Part shown: positions 18,844-28,394 of the stretch, piece after piece
Layout of the letters: every line of letters begins with the position of its first letter
Numbering within the stretch: the first letter of the stretch is position 1
Assembly (NCBI RefSeq): GCF_016428595.1
Contig: NZ_JAELVQ010000010.1
Span: forward strand, 82,656 to 146,655
Direction of reading: 5' to 3'
DNA: 64,000 nt
Origin: Snuella sedimenti
GTDB taxonomy: Bacteria > Bacteroidota > Bacteroidia > Flavobacteriales > Flavobacteriaceae
The notes under the pieces: generated by a model
Seen by the model: the letters and a program-made list of their open reading frames with translations, nothing else
Database searches by the model: none
Told to the model about the DNA's origin: nothing
Program-made: the position numbers and the translations under genes

Positions 18844-20925
18844 TTAATAAAGTTCCTTTATTTTTTTTAGTTTAGATTTCCAAAGTTTTAAGGATTCTTT
18901 GTGCGCTTTAATATTGTTAAGTACTTCCTTAACGAGAGGATTATCGTCATCAACGTTTGTGAAAAACTGTAAATTGTTCTCTAATTGATTGATTTGATTT
19001 TTTGTTTCGTCAATTTTTTTGCGAATAAAAGAACGTTCGTTATCTAAGTTGCTAGTGTCATCAGAATCTCCGCTATTTAAGTTCTCTAATTTGTTTTCAA
19101 ACTTGATCATTTCAATTTCATTCTTACCCATTTTTAAACTGGATAACAATTCATCTATAGCTTTATTAAATTTACCTTCGATATAACGTTTGTCGTTTGG
19201 TACTCTGCCTAAATCTTTCCATTGATTTATATAGGTTTTTATTGTATCCAAATCTGCAGATCTATCACCAGATAATTTTAAGTTTTTTAAGATATCTAAA
19301 AGCTCATGCTTTTTATTAAAGGCTTCTAGGTGTTCCTTACTGGCAGCATTTTTAATGGCATGTAACCTGTCGAAGTAATGGTTGCAGGCAGTTTTAAATT
19401 GTTTCCAAATTTTATCACTGTCTTTACGAGGTACATGACCAATTTTTTTCCAATCACTTTGGATTTTTTTCATCAAAGAGGTGGTTACCTCAAAGTCTTC
19501 ACTGTCTTTATTGTCCTCTGCTATTTTAACAAGTTCTAATTTCTTTTGAAGATTGTTGTATTGTTCCTTTTTTAAGTTCTTATAAAAAGCATTTTTCTGG
19601 CGGTTAAAACGTCTTACAGCATCTTTAAATTTTGCCCAAGTACTTTCGTTTACTTTTAAAGGTACTTTTCCCGCATTGAAAAAGTCGTTTCGTAAACTTT
19701 CAACTTCCTTAATTTTCTTTTGCCAACCATTATGGGAGCTAGCTCCTTGCTCATTTATGGCTTCTATACCGGCAATGATTTCGAGTTTTTTATCGAGATT
19801 TTTTTCATAAACTTTATCAAGATCTTGATAGTATACTTGCCGTTTGTCGTTAATGACCTTTGTTGCCGTTTTAAAGCGTTGCCAGATGGTTTCACGATGT
19901 TCTTTGCTTACTGGTCCTAACTCCTCTTTCCACATTTTGTGAAGCTCTTGTAGCTCTCTAAAGGCGCGTAATACATTGTCGTCTTTGGCCAATTCTTCGG
20001 CACGCTCAATGATTTTAAGTTTTTTATCTAAATTGTGCTTAAAGTCTAGATCCCTTAAATCACGATTTAAATGTAAGAAATCGTAAAACATTTCTACATG
20101 ATGGTGGTAGCTATTCCATGCATTGTTGTATTTGTCTCTTGGAATAGGGCCTGTATTTCTCCAACGTTCTTGTAGCTCTTTAAAATGCTTATATGTAGTG
20201 TTTATGTTTTCTTCAACGTTGATAAGCCCCTTGAGTTCTTCAATAATTTCAAGTTTAGTTGCTAAATTTTGTTTTAGGTTTTTCTCTATGTTCTTATAGT
20301 GCTCATTAAGTTTAGCACGGTAATTTCTATAGGCTTCTTTATAACGTTTTTGGATAGGAGATGAATAGTAGAAATCAATTTCGTTCCCACCGTCATTTAA
20401 AAATTCTTCTTTTTTTTCATCGAGCAGTGCCTGAAATTTAGTTTTAAATTCAGAGTTTATACTCTCGACATGCGATTTTATAGCTTGTACTTTTTCTTTT
20501 TTTAGAAGGTGTTCAAGTTCTATAGCTAGGGATTCAAGAGACATTTTGTCGTATTCCTTAACCTCAATAGTATGGCGCTCTTTATTGCCTTCATCTTCAG
20601 CGTCTTCGGCATTCGATTCATCTATTTCATTGAGAACTTCATCGTGTCCTTCTTCTTCTTCTTCTTCTTCCTCTTTTTCTTTATCTGTGTTATTGGAAGT
20701 TGCGGTTTTATCAGAAGTGTTTGGTGTGGAATCTGTCTGAGTAGTATGGGCAGAAGTATTGTTTTCAGTTACAGTTTCAAGATTGTTATCTTCAACTATA
20801 TCTATTTCTGCGTCCTTCTTTTCAACTTGGGAAGTATTCGTCACATCGTCATTATTAGATGGATTTGCAGGGGTATTAACGCTTTCGTTTTCTTCTGCTT
20901 TTTGCGTATTGTTTATCTCAGACAT
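18844..20925 (-). CDS. DUF349 multi-repeat protein
   Basis: A 693-residue soluble, strongly charged protein. Residues 1-125 are low-complexity and acidic, including a run of eight Glu. Then come at least five DUF349 helical repeats, each with a core like LQERWRNTGPIPRDKYNNAW, MWKEELGPVSKEHRETIWQRF, DWKKIGHVPRKDSDKIWKQF and QWKDLGRVPNDKRYIEGKF. The C-terminus is a coiled coil. DUF349 proteins are of unknown function; the repeats are likely coiled helices. The gene is monocistronic or heads its own unit, with 109 bases to aroE. Start at 20925 fits the conserved acidic N-terminus. Confidence 0.85.
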   Translation of the reverse strand: MSEINNTQKAEENESVNTPANPSNNDDVTNTSQVEKKDAEIDIVEDNNLETVTENNTSAHTTQTDSTPNTSDKTATSNNTDKEKEEEEEEEEGHDEVLNEIDESNAEDAEDEGNKERHTIEVKEYDKMSLESLAIELEHLLKKEKVQAIKSHVESINSEFKTKFQALLDEKKEEFLNDGGNEIDFYYSSPIQKRYKEAYRNYRAKLNEHYKNIEKNLKQNLATKLEIIEELKGLINVEENINTTYKHFKELQERWRNTGPIPRDKYNNAWNSYHHHVEMFYDFLHLNRDLRDLDFKHNLDKKLKIIERAEELAKDDNVLRAFRELQELHKMWKEELGPVSKEHRETIWQRFKTATKVINDKRQVYYQDLDKVYEKNLDKKLEIIAGIEAINEQGASSHNGWQKKIKEVESLRNDFFNAGKVPLKVNESTWAKFKDAVRRFNRQKNAFYKNLKKEQYNNLQKKLELVKIAEDNKDSEDFEVTTSLMKKIQSDWKKIGHVPRKDSDKIWKQFKTACNHYFDRLHAIKNAASKEHLEAFNKKHELLDILKNLKLSGDRSADLDTIKTYINQWKDLGRVPNDKRYIEGKFNKAIDELLSSLKMGKNEIEMIKFENKLENLNSGDSDDTSNLDNERSFIRKKIDETKNQINQLENNLQFFTNVDDDNPLVKEVLNNIKAHKESLKLWKSKLKKIKELY

Positions 20926-21034
20926 TTTAAAAATGTTTAGGTTCGTTAAATTTCTTTAAAGCTTAAATATACTAACAACTCTATATATTTACAAAGGAGT
21001 AGCTATGTTTTAATAATTAATTTATTTGTTTTAA

Positions 21035-21775
21035 TTAGGAATTCCATATAGACCAAGCTTTTTCGGCCTGAAATTGTAACATGGATAAGCCGTTAACGGT
21101 TGTGGCGCATTGCGCTTTTCCAAGTTTAAGAAATTTAGTCTCTTCTGGATTGTAAATTAAATCGAATAATATGTGTTTGTCGGTAATGGCATCGTATGGA
21201 ATATCCGGGCAATTATCAATATTTGGGAAGGTACCTAAAGGTGTACAGTTTATAATGAGTTGATGTGATTTAATATCATTTTCTGTCAATGAAGCATACG
21301 TGAAATCTATTCCTTTTGAAGCTTTTCTGGAAACATAGCTAGTATGTATGCCCAGTTTTTTAAGACTGTAGGCAATAGCCTTACTAGCGCCACCTGTACC
21401 TAATATTAAGGCATTTTTATGGTGTGGCTTTAAAAAGGGTTTTAGAGATTTTTTAAATCCGTAGCAATCGGTGTTGTAGCCAATTAGTTTTCCTTTTTTT
21501 GTGATCTTAATTGTGTTTACTGCACCAATGGCCTTTGCTTTTTTGTTTACTTTGTCTAGATAGGGTATGACTTGTTCTTTATAGGGGATGGTTACATTTA
21601 GACCTTTTAATCCTTCTGTATTTTTAATTATTTCAGGAAATAAGTCGATCGATTCTATATCGAAATTCTCGTAGGTTGTATTTGTTATTTGTTCTTCTTC
21701 AAACTTTAGTTTAAAATATGTTTTTGAAAATGAATATGAAATATTCTTACCTAATAGACCTAATTTTTTAATCAT
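21035..21775 (-). CDS. aroE: Shikimate dehydrogenase
   Basis: AroE reduces 3-dehydroshikimate to shikimate with NADPH in aromatic amino acid synthesis. Motifs are complete: SYSFSKTYF (substrate serines), LNVTIPYKEQVIPYLD with the catalytic Lys, GAVNTI, NTDCYGF with the catalytic Asp, the nucleotide loop LGTGGASKAIAYSL, NCTPLGTFP and a C-terminal NGLSMLQFQAEKAW. I place the start at ATG 21775, which gives MIKKLGLLGKNISYS; the longer frame adds 11 residues that overlap the upstream gene. With this start it overlaps the DUF368 gene by 8 bases, indicating translational coupling. About 246 residues. Confidence 0.93.
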   Translation of the reverse strand: MIKKLGLLGKNISYSFSKTYFKLKFEEEQITNTTYENFDIESIDLFPEIIKNTEGLKGLNVTIPYKEQVIPYLDKVNKKAKAIGAVNTIKITKKGKLIGYNTDCYGFKKSLKPFLKPHHKNALILGTGGASKAIAYSLKKLGIHTSYVSRKASKGIDFTYASLTENDIKSHQLIINCTPLGTFPNIDNCPDIPYDAITDKHILFDLIYNPEETKFLKLGKAQCATTVNGLSMLQFQAEKAWSIWNS

Positions 21776-22787
21776 GTATTTTTCTGGTTTTTTGTCCATA
21801 AATTTCAAGTGCTAGCACAATGGCTATTCCCAGTATTATAAAGCCGATGGCGTAATAGGTTTCTGCATGTAATTCTGGGATATACCGCTTGTAGTTCGCT
21901 ATTATTTTTTCTCCTGTAGAATCCAGTAGAAAGCTACCGTTAGCTTGTACTTTATAAATTGTTTTTTTCCAAGGCCATACTACGCCTAAAGAGCCTATAA
22001 TAAAACCTATGATAACAGATAGCGTAATACTTTTATAGTGTTTTAAAATGTAATTTAACAGATGGGAAAAAGTTACTAGCCCAGTAACCGATCCTAATGT
22101 GAAAACAGCCAAAACTTTAAGCATTCGCATGCGTTCCACTTTGTCAATGAAACTAAAATCGCCTTTAATGATTTCGTAAAATGTATCGTACAGAGCATTA
22201 ACGGAATCAACCAAAAGAAGGACATAGTTTCCAAGAAGGATTAAAATAAAAGAACCTGAAAAGCCAGGAAGGGTCATGCCCGATACACTTATGATTCCAC
22301 AAAAAAAAACAAACCACAAATTGTCATTCTCTTTAGCTGGATTCAAAAAGCTAATGCTTACACCAATTATGATACCTATTGCCAAAGACGTATATGTTTT
22401 ATAGTTCCAATCCCTAAAATCTTTATTTATATAATAGATAGAACCAATGATCATCCCAAAAAACACACTCCATACATAGAGTTCGTAATGCTTGATAAGG
22501 TAATCTAAAACCTTGGATACACTAAAGTAGCTTACAACCATACCAAAAAGGAGTAAGCTTAAAAAGCGACCATTAATATAGTTGTAAAAGCTTTTAAACC
22601 TTCCGTTTATGAGTAGTTTAAAGGCTTTTCTGTTTATTTTTTGTAGCGAATAAATAAATTCTTCATAAAAACCGGCAACAAAAGCAACAACACCGCCAGA
22701 AACACCGGGAACCTTATTGGCCGCTCCCATGCCTAACCCTTTGAGAATTAGAAATATTCTATCGGTAAATGTTCTGGTACTTTGCAT
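21768..22787 (-). CDS. DUF368 polyprenyl-phosphate transporter family protein, copy 2
   Basis: Polytopic membrane protein of 339 residues. The DUF368 inverted motifs are GAANKVPGVSGGVVAFVAG near the N-terminus and SGMTLPGFSGSFILILLGNY in the middle. Members of this family (PopT) have been reported to recycle undecaprenyl phosphate across the cytoplasmic membrane for cell wall and glycan synthesis. A second DUF368 gene lies two bases upstream. This copy has a longer C-terminal loop region than its neighbour (about residues 265-310). It overlaps aroE. Confidence 0.9.
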   Translation of the reverse strand: MQSTRTFTDRIFLILKGLGMGAANKVPGVSGGVVAFVAGFYEEFIYSLQKINRKAFKLLINGRFKSFYNYINGRFLSLLLFGMVVSYFSVSKVLDYLIKHYELYVWSVFFGMIIGSIYYINKDFRDWNYKTYTSLAIGIIIGVSISFLNPAKENDNLWFVFFCGIISVSGMTLPGFSGSFILILLGNYVLLLVDSVNALYDTFYEIIKGDFSFIDKVERMRMLKVLAVFTLGSVTGLVTFSHLLNYILKHYKSITLSVIIGFIIGSLGVVWPWKKTIYKVQANGSFLLDSTGEKIIANYKRYIPELHAETYYAIGFIILGIAIVLALEIYGQKTRKIHD

Positions 22788-22789
22788 TG

Positions 22790-23707
22790 TTATTTTTTAG
22801 ATCCTAATTTTTCAAGAATAAAAATAGTTAAAAATCCTAGAATCATTAAGGTTATAGCGAATCCAATTTGGTGCTCTCCACTAAAAGTATAAGGTGATAC
22901 ACTTTCTTGTAGGAGAGGTGTTTTTACACCTTTTGTGTTGGTGTGCCAAGCAATGGTTTCCTTCCAGGGCCAAACTTTATTTAAGGATCCAAATATGAAA
23001 CCTGTAAGTAAAGCCAATGTAATATTATGGTAATGCTTGAAAAGCCATTTTAAAATATGACTAAAACTGAGCAAGCCAAAAACTGCACCAGCAATGAAAA
23101 TGAATAATTTTTTTATGTCAAAATCATGAATGGCATCACTTAGTGTTTTGTATGCCCCAAGAATGATAAGGATGAAAGATCCTGAAATACCGGGTAATAT
23201 CATAGCACAAATAGCAATTGCTCCGGCAAAAAACAGGAACGAACCATTGGTACTCTCACTAATTATAGGAAGAGCACTAATATAGTAAGCAAGAGCACTA
23301 CCAATAACCAATGCTATTACAGTGCGGATATTCCACTTGGTAATTTGTTTGCCAACATAATAAATACTGGCGATAATAAGACCAAAAAAGAAAGACCAAA
23401 TTAGGACGGGGTGGTATTCTAATAAATATTTAGCTATTCTCATAAAAGAAACATAGCTAATAATAATTCCAATTAGAAGTGCTGCAATAAAGTTTCCATT
23501 TAACTGTGCCCAAAATGGTTTAATACCTTTACTGAACAGTGTTTTAAAAAGTGAGGCGTTTACATTGCTAATAGTTTCAATGAGTTCTTCGTAGATACCT
23601 GATATAAAAGCGATTGTTCCTCCTGAGACACCTGGAACAGCATCGGCAGCACCCATGGCTAGACCTTTTAAAGTAATGGTTAAGTAGTTGGATAAACGTC
23701 GTTGCAT
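22790..23707 (-). CDS. DUF368 polyprenyl-phosphate transporter family protein, copy 1
   Basis: Membrane protein of 305 residues, with MGAADAVPGVSGGTIAFISG and CAMILPGISGSFILIILGAY as the two half-site motifs, plus a conserved SFSHILKWLFKHYHN segment shared with its tandem partner. The family is assigned to C55-phosphate translocation. The two paralogues are clearly homologous along their length but diverged, so the duplication is old. Its stop is two bases from the start of the other copy. The TPR protein gene lies 51 bases upstream. Confidence 0.92.
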   Translation of the reverse strand: MQRRLSNYLTITLKGLAMGAADAVPGVSGGTIAFISGIYEELIETISNVNASLFKTLFSKGIKPFWAQLNGNFIAALLIGIIISYVSFMRIAKYLLEYHPVLIWSFFFGLIIASIYYVGKQITKWNIRTVIALVIGSALAYYISALPIISESTNGSFLFFAGAIAICAMILPGISGSFILIILGAYKTLSDAIHDFDIKKLFIFIAGAVFGLLSFSHILKWLFKHYHNITLALLTGFIFGSLNKVWPWKETIAWHTNTKGVKTPLLQESVSPYTFSGEHQIGFAITLMILGFLTIFILEKLGSKK

Positions 23708-23758
23708 ATTTTGATTTTAACAAAAAATCAAAGGTATGCATTTTAATGAAACGTTAGC

Positions 23759-25153
23759 TTATAGATTCGCTTTTAGTAAGTTTTTTACAAGCTTTTTATT
23801 GGAGACTTTCGGAAAGAGTTCGTCGATAATAAAGCTGTATTCTTTATTGTAGTCGAGTCCATTTTTTAAGTGGAATGTGCCCTTGTCAATTTCATTTAGC
23901 GATAAGTATAAGCCGGCCAAACGAAATTCCAATTCAGCATTTTCGGGATAAAACTCAACAGCTTGTTCAAAGTTGTAAATAGCGGCTTCGGGTTCTCCTA
24001 GTTTAATTAATAAATCGCCCCTAGATAGCCAAGTGCTTAATTCGTAATTCCCTAGCTCTAATGTTTTTTTGTACCCACGTTCGGCTTCTTCATAATAGTT
24101 TAACCTGTGGTTTATTTGTGAGTATAATTTCCAATAGATAACATTTTCGGTATCTATGTTAATAGCCTTGTTGATATAGTATAGCGCTTTTTTATAATTC
24201 TTTTTTCGATTATAAAACTTGGTAATGGCTATCCAACCTTTATCTAATAAAGGATCTTCGTGAACTGTTTTGTAAAAATATTGAACTGCTAAATCGTCTT
24301 TTTTTAACTTTTCATAGCAATGTCCTATACGTAGCAGTGCGAAGGATGTTGGGTCATCTAATTTTAGGGTGATGCTATAGTTTTCAATAGCCTCTTCAAA
24401 GCGGCTCAATTTTTCAAGTACTTTACCGCGTTCAAGGTACGCGCCTACAAAGGTGTCGTCCGAGATAATGGCAAAATCGAAGGCAGCTAACGATTTTTTA
24501 TAGTTTTTTAAGTTGTAATACTGCTTGCCAAGTTGGTGCCAAGCAACTTCACTGTAAGGGTTTTTATCTAAAAAGATGTTGAGATAACTAATTGCTTCAT
24601 TACTTTGATCTAAATATTCAAAGCAGTAAATAATATTATATAGTGCAGAATAATCCTCTATGTCTTCTTCTAAGCACTTCATAAAGGCCGTTTTGGCTTC
24701 CTCAAATTGATCTAGAAATAGGTATTCCATACCAATCAAAGAATAAAGGTCGGCAACATCGTCAGTTAATTCCAGCGCTTTTTTAAGTACATTAATAGCC
24801 TGTTGGTGCTCATCTTTTTTCGATAGTATATTGGCTTTTTGAATAAAGATTTCTTCGTTGGATGGATCTAAACTATAAAGTTGGTTTAGTAAAGTATCAG
24901 CTTCAATAAGCTTATTTTCAAAAACATATACTTCAACTTTAAAAAGTCTTAGGTTAATAGATGTGGGATGTTGGTCTAGACCTAACTTAATGGCTTTTTT
25001 GGCTAACGCTATCTTACCTTGATTTAAGTAGTGATGTATTATGTTCTCAAACTCTTCTGAATCGAAAAACAAAACGTGGTTCGTTTTTAACATCGATTCA
25101 AACTTAGTAAGCGGTAAATTGTTATTGTCTTCGGGACTAAACTCCATAGGCAC
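23759..25153 (-). CDS. Tetratricopeptide repeat protein
   Basis: Cytoplasmic protein of about 464 residues made mostly of TPR repeats (examples: AISYLNIFLDKNPYSEVAWH, YKKSLAAFDFAIISDDTFVG, AIYNFEQAVEFYPENAELEF). There is no signal peptide and no enzymatic domain. TPR arrays serve as protein-binding scaffolds; the partner cannot be inferred. It may begin at the Met two codons later (MEFSPEDNNN). It is the first gene of a unit with the DUF368 pair and aroE; the 149 bases upstream hold no gene. Confidence 0.85.
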   Translation of the reverse strand: MPMEFSPEDNNNLPLTKFESMLKTNHVLFFDSEEFENIIHHYLNQGKIALAKKAIKLGLDQHPTSINLRLFKVEVYVFENKLIEADTLLNQLYSLDPSNEEIFIQKANILSKKDEHQQAINVLKKALELTDDVADLYSLIGMEYLFLDQFEEAKTAFMKCLEEDIEDYSALYNIIYCFEYLDQSNEAISYLNIFLDKNPYSEVAWHQLGKQYYNLKNYKKSLAAFDFAIISDDTFVGAYLERGKVLEKLSRFEEAIENYSITLKLDDPTSFALLRIGHCYEKLKKDDLAVQYFYKTVHEDPLLDKGWIAITKFYNRKKNYKKALYYINKAINIDTENVIYWKLYSQINHRLNYYEEAERGYKKTLELGNYELSTWLSRGDLLIKLGEPEAAIYNFEQAVEFYPENAELEFRLAGLYLSLNEIDKGTFHLKNGLDYNKEYSFIIDELFPKVSNKKLVKNLLKANL

Positions 25154-25302
25154 AATCGTATGTTTCTACCCTAATAAATTTAAGGTTCTAAAGCTTTTTT
25201 TTGGAAGAATTACTCAAATGTTTTTAACAAAGTAATGAACAAGTACTGTTTTTACTTTTAAAATTGTTTGTTTTATATTGATAGTTAGTGTGTTACGTGT
25301 TT

Positions 25303-26490
25303 TTATTGCTTTTGGGTTATCTCATCTAGTATAGCAATAATGATGCCACAACCCTTAATAATTTCGTCGTTTGAGATGGTTAGAGGTGGGGTGATTCTTA
25401 CTGCTTTAGGTTCGAAGAGCAACCAAAATAGTATCAATCCTTTAGTTTGAGCATTAAGAATTAAGTTATTTGCAATAGTATCCGATGGCATAATAAGAGC
25501 CAACATTAATCCTTTTCCTCGTATTTCTTTAATAAGCGGGTGTGCTAAATGTTTACGAATTAGCGTTTCTTTTTCCAGGGTTTGCTGCATTAAGTTACTG
25601 GTTAGGACTTCTTGAAGCGTGGCGTACGCAGCAGCTGCAATAAGCGGATGCCCCCCAAAAGTTGTAATATGCCCCAGTTTTGGTTGGTCTTGAAGCAAAT
25701 TCATAAGTTTGCTCGAAGCTGTAAAGGCGCCAATTGGTAATCCACCCCCTAAGCCTTTACCACTAACTAAAATATCAGGAATACAGTTATAGTGTTCAAA
25801 ACCAAAGAGTTTTCCTGTGCGACCAATACCTGGTTGTATCTCGTCCAAAATTAGTAAGGCCCCAACTTTAGAGCATTGTTTTTTTACCTTTTCTAAATAG
25901 CCATTTTTTGGTTCAATAAAGCCTGCACCCCCTTGAATGGTTTCTAAAATAACACAAGCAGTTTGGGTTGTAATGTGTTTTAAATCGTCTGTGTCATTAA
26001 ACGAGATGAAGCGTGTATTGGGTATTAACGGTCTAAATGCTTGTTTGCGCTCTTCAAATCCCATAACGCTCATAGCGCCCATGGTATTGCCATGATATGC
26101 TTTATGTGCTGCAATGACCTCACTTCTTCCTGTAGCCCGTTTAGCGAGTTTTAAAGCACCTTCTATGGCTTCGGTACCAGAATTAGTTAAGTAGGTTTTT
26201 TCTAAAGGCTCTGGTAAGTTTTTAGCTAATAGTTTAGTGAGCTGTACAGCCGTTTTCTGGATGTACTCGCCATATACCATTACATGCAAATATTTATCTG
26301 CTTGTTCCTTTATTGCCTTGTTTACTTTCGGGTGTTTGTGTCCCAAAGTACAGGCAGAAACACCCGCAACAAAGTCTAAATAAGCTTTGTTCTTGGTGTC
26401 GTATATGTACGCCCCTTCAGCATGGGAGATTTCCAGGGCAAGGGGATGGGGTGATGTTTGCGCTTGGTATTTAAAAAAATCTGAGGTCAT
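25303..26490 (-). CDS. Class III PLP-dependent aminotransferase
   Basis: A fold-type I aminotransferase of 395 residues of the acetylornithine/4-aminobutyrate group. The family signature is LLILDEIQPGIGRTGKLF, with the PLP lysine in VSGKGLGGGLPIGAF and TNSGTEAIEGALKLA binding the cofactor phosphate. The N-terminus reads LALEISHAEGAYIYDTKNK, as in ArgD-like enzymes. No arginine genes are nearby and the amino donor cannot be read, so I do not give a symbol. Its start is 3 bases from the end of the OstA-like gene upstream, so the two are co-transcribed. Confidence 0.9.
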   Translation of the reverse strand: MTSDFFKYQAQTSPHPLALEISHAEGAYIYDTKNKAYLDFVAGVSACTLGHKHPKVNKAIKEQADKYLHVMVYGEYIQKTAVQLTKLLAKNLPEPLEKTYLTNSGTEAIEGALKLAKRATGRSEVIAAHKAYHGNTMGAMSVMGFEERKQAFRPLIPNTRFISFNDTDDLKHITTQTACVILETIQGGAGFIEPKNGYLEKVKKQCSKVGALLILDEIQPGIGRTGKLFGFEHYNCIPDILVSGKGLGGGLPIGAFTASSKLMNLLQDQPKLGHITTFGGHPLIAAAAYATLQEVLTSNLMQQTLEKETLIRKHLAHPLIKEIRGKGLMLALIMPSDTIANNLILNAQTKGLILFWLLFEPKAVRITPPLTISNDEIIKGCGIIIAILDEITQKQ

Positions 26491-26492
26491 GA

Positions 26493-28283
26493 CTATTTGC
26501 CCGTTTTGTTTTTTAAGGAGTCTTTAGCCTTTTGTTGGTCTTTAACATGTTGTGGTAGCCTTCTGGAAGCCTTAGGATCTTCATCTTCTTTGGTTTTAGC
26601 TTCGCTATCGGCTTTTTCCATACGTTCTAGCATCGCGTCATCAAAAAAGTCTTCTTGTGGCACATAATCATCTAAACCTTTTATTTTAGGAAGGTTTAAT
26701 GGTGGATCGTCTTTAAATAAATCGTCGACACTTTTTGGACGTTCTTCTTCACGCCAATCAAAATCTTTTAGTCGTTTGTCCCTTTCTGGATATTTAGACT
26801 CAGGGAACAGACTTCCGTCAATTTGATTTAGTCTCGTATATTCCTCAATATCACCTTCAGAAAACAGCATATAAATACTTCCCGATTTGGCTTTGTCTAT
26901 TCCTATTAATTCTTGTTTTTCATTTCGTGTGTAAAAGATAGACTCTGCATTTTTATTAATATTTACTTGGTGCAACGTGTTTTCTTCATTGAATAGCCCA
27001 ACCAAGCGTAAACCTTTTATTTGGTTATAGCCGTCGTCGCTGAGTGTATCTTTACTTATAATAAAGGCGTTATTAAAAACAATAAGGGAATCTAGCTTTT
27101 CCGTTTTGGTATTCGATATTAAATGAATGGTATCGCCAGTCATTTGGTTTTCTATGTTCCAAAGAATAGGTTTACGTTTGGTAGAAAAGGCATCATTCGT
27201 GCCTGAACGAGAGATGTTTATTAACTGCATTAAACCAGTTTGTTGGTTAAAGTGTATGGAATCTGCTTTGCCGCTTAAATCTGATTTATAAATTTTTACA
27301 TTTCTAAAGGCTCTGGTAATACGTTTTTCGGGTTTACCGGTAACCATTAAGGTGTCGCCGTGTATGTAAATGGAATCTTTTTCTTGTACACTAATTGCTA
27401 AGGCTCTTTTCGTAATGAAAACAGAGTCTTTTTCCTTAAAAACCTCCGCATAATGACCTTTTATAATACTATTGTTTACGGTGTCTGTAACGGTAATGTT
27501 GTTGGTAGCGGAAGCAAAACTTTTGGTATTGTCAAAATATAAGCTATCGCCTTCTACGGTACGGTTGTCGTAATCTATCCTGGCTTTTTTAATGGCATAG
27601 CCTATTTTGGTTTTGGTGTCGTAAAATCCTTTTTCGCAGTAGGTAACGCTTTCTTTTGTTGTTATGGTTGATGGGCCGTATAAATATGCGTGACCAGTAT
27701 CGGAATAAAAGTCGAAAAAGTTTGATTTTACTGTAGCTTCTTCATTAACGAGTACCACATCGGTAACAAACTGGTATTTTTTTTGGTTCATATAATAGCG
27801 CCCTATCCTGCTAGTAATGGTTCCAGAAGAGTCTTTTACTACTTTGCCTCCAGTTCTATAGTAGGCTTGTTGTTTTGCACGGTCAAAATACAGCGTGTCC
27901 GATGTTACGGTAGAATTAGGATCCTTTAGTACTACTTCGCCACTAGCATAGGCTAATAAAGATTTACCACTGTATTCAATATATTTAGAGGTCATGGTTA
28001 TGGTGTCTCCTTCAATCATTTTTACATTGCCATAGGCTTCTATAAACTTTTCTGTATCATAATGGATGGCCTTGTCACACCATAAATCGATGCTTCCATG
28101 GACAATATGAACTTGTTGTGAGTCGTCGCGAGTAAAAATCTTAGCTCCTGGATAGTTTTCTTCATCGTAAGTTAAAAAACCCGAATACGGGATTTCAATG
28201 ACTTTCTTTTCCTGTGCGCCAAGACCAAATGAAATGGTTAGACAAATAGCTGTTAGAATGTAAAAGCGATATGGTATTCTCAA
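26493..28283 (-). CDS. OstA/LptA-like envelope protein
   Basis: A 596-residue secreted protein (signal YRFYILTAICLTISFGLGA-Q) built on repeated short beta strands of the OstA/LptA jelly-roll type: YGNVKMIEGDTITMTSKYIE, ASGEVVLKDPNSTVTSDTLYF, TGGKVVKDSSGTITSRIGRYY. LptA-like proteins form the periplasmic bridge carrying lipopolysaccharide. In Bacteroidota this large form is usual; transport of LPS is inferred from the fold. The C-terminal 110 residues are charged and low-complexity. It precedes the aminotransferase by 3 bases. Confidence 0.85.
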   Translation of the reverse strand: MRIPYRFYILTAICLTISFGLGAQEKKVIEIPYSGFLTYDEENYPGAKIFTRDDSQQVHIVHGSIDLWCDKAIHYDTEKFIEAYGNVKMIEGDTITMTSKYIEYSGKSLLAYASGEVVLKDPNSTVTSDTLYFDRAKQQAYYRTGGKVVKDSSGTITSRIGRYYMNQKKYQFVTDVVLVNEEATVKSNFFDFYSDTGHAYLYGPSTITTKESVTYCEKGFYDTKTKIGYAIKKARIDYDNRTVEGDSLYFDNTKSFASATNNITVTDTVNNSIIKGHYAEVFKEKDSVFITKRALAISVQEKDSIYIHGDTLMVTGKPEKRITRAFRNVKIYKSDLSGKADSIHFNQQTGLMQLINISRSGTNDAFSTKRKPILWNIENQMTGDTIHLISNTKTEKLDSLIVFNNAFIISKDTLSDDGYNQIKGLRLVGLFNEENTLHQVNINKNAESIFYTRNEKQELIGIDKAKSGSIYMLFSEGDIEEYTRLNQIDGSLFPESKYPERDKRLKDFDWREEERPKSVDDLFKDDPPLNLPKIKGLDDYVPQEDFFDDAMLERMEKADSEAKTKEDEDPKASRRLPQHVKDQQKAKDSLKNKTGK

Positions 28284-28344
28284 AGTATAAGTGTTTGTGG
28301 CAAAAATAACGATAATAATATATTATAATTGTATGGTAACAAAA

Positions 28345-28370
28345 AACGCTCCAAAATATTTTGGAGCGTT
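28345..28370 (-). terminator. Terminator downstream of purA
   Basis: A 26-base perfect palindrome, AACGCTCCAAAAT and its complement, is followed on the minus strand by a T-run. It lies 24 bases after the purA stop and ends that transcript before the OstA-like gene. Confidence 0.8.
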
Positions 28371-28394
28371 AAATATATCATTATTGGTTTAGTA

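Noticed and set aside
20640..20690. CTT-rich short tandem repeat
   Set aside because: It encodes the poly-Glu run of the DUF349 protein on the minus strand and needs no other explanation.
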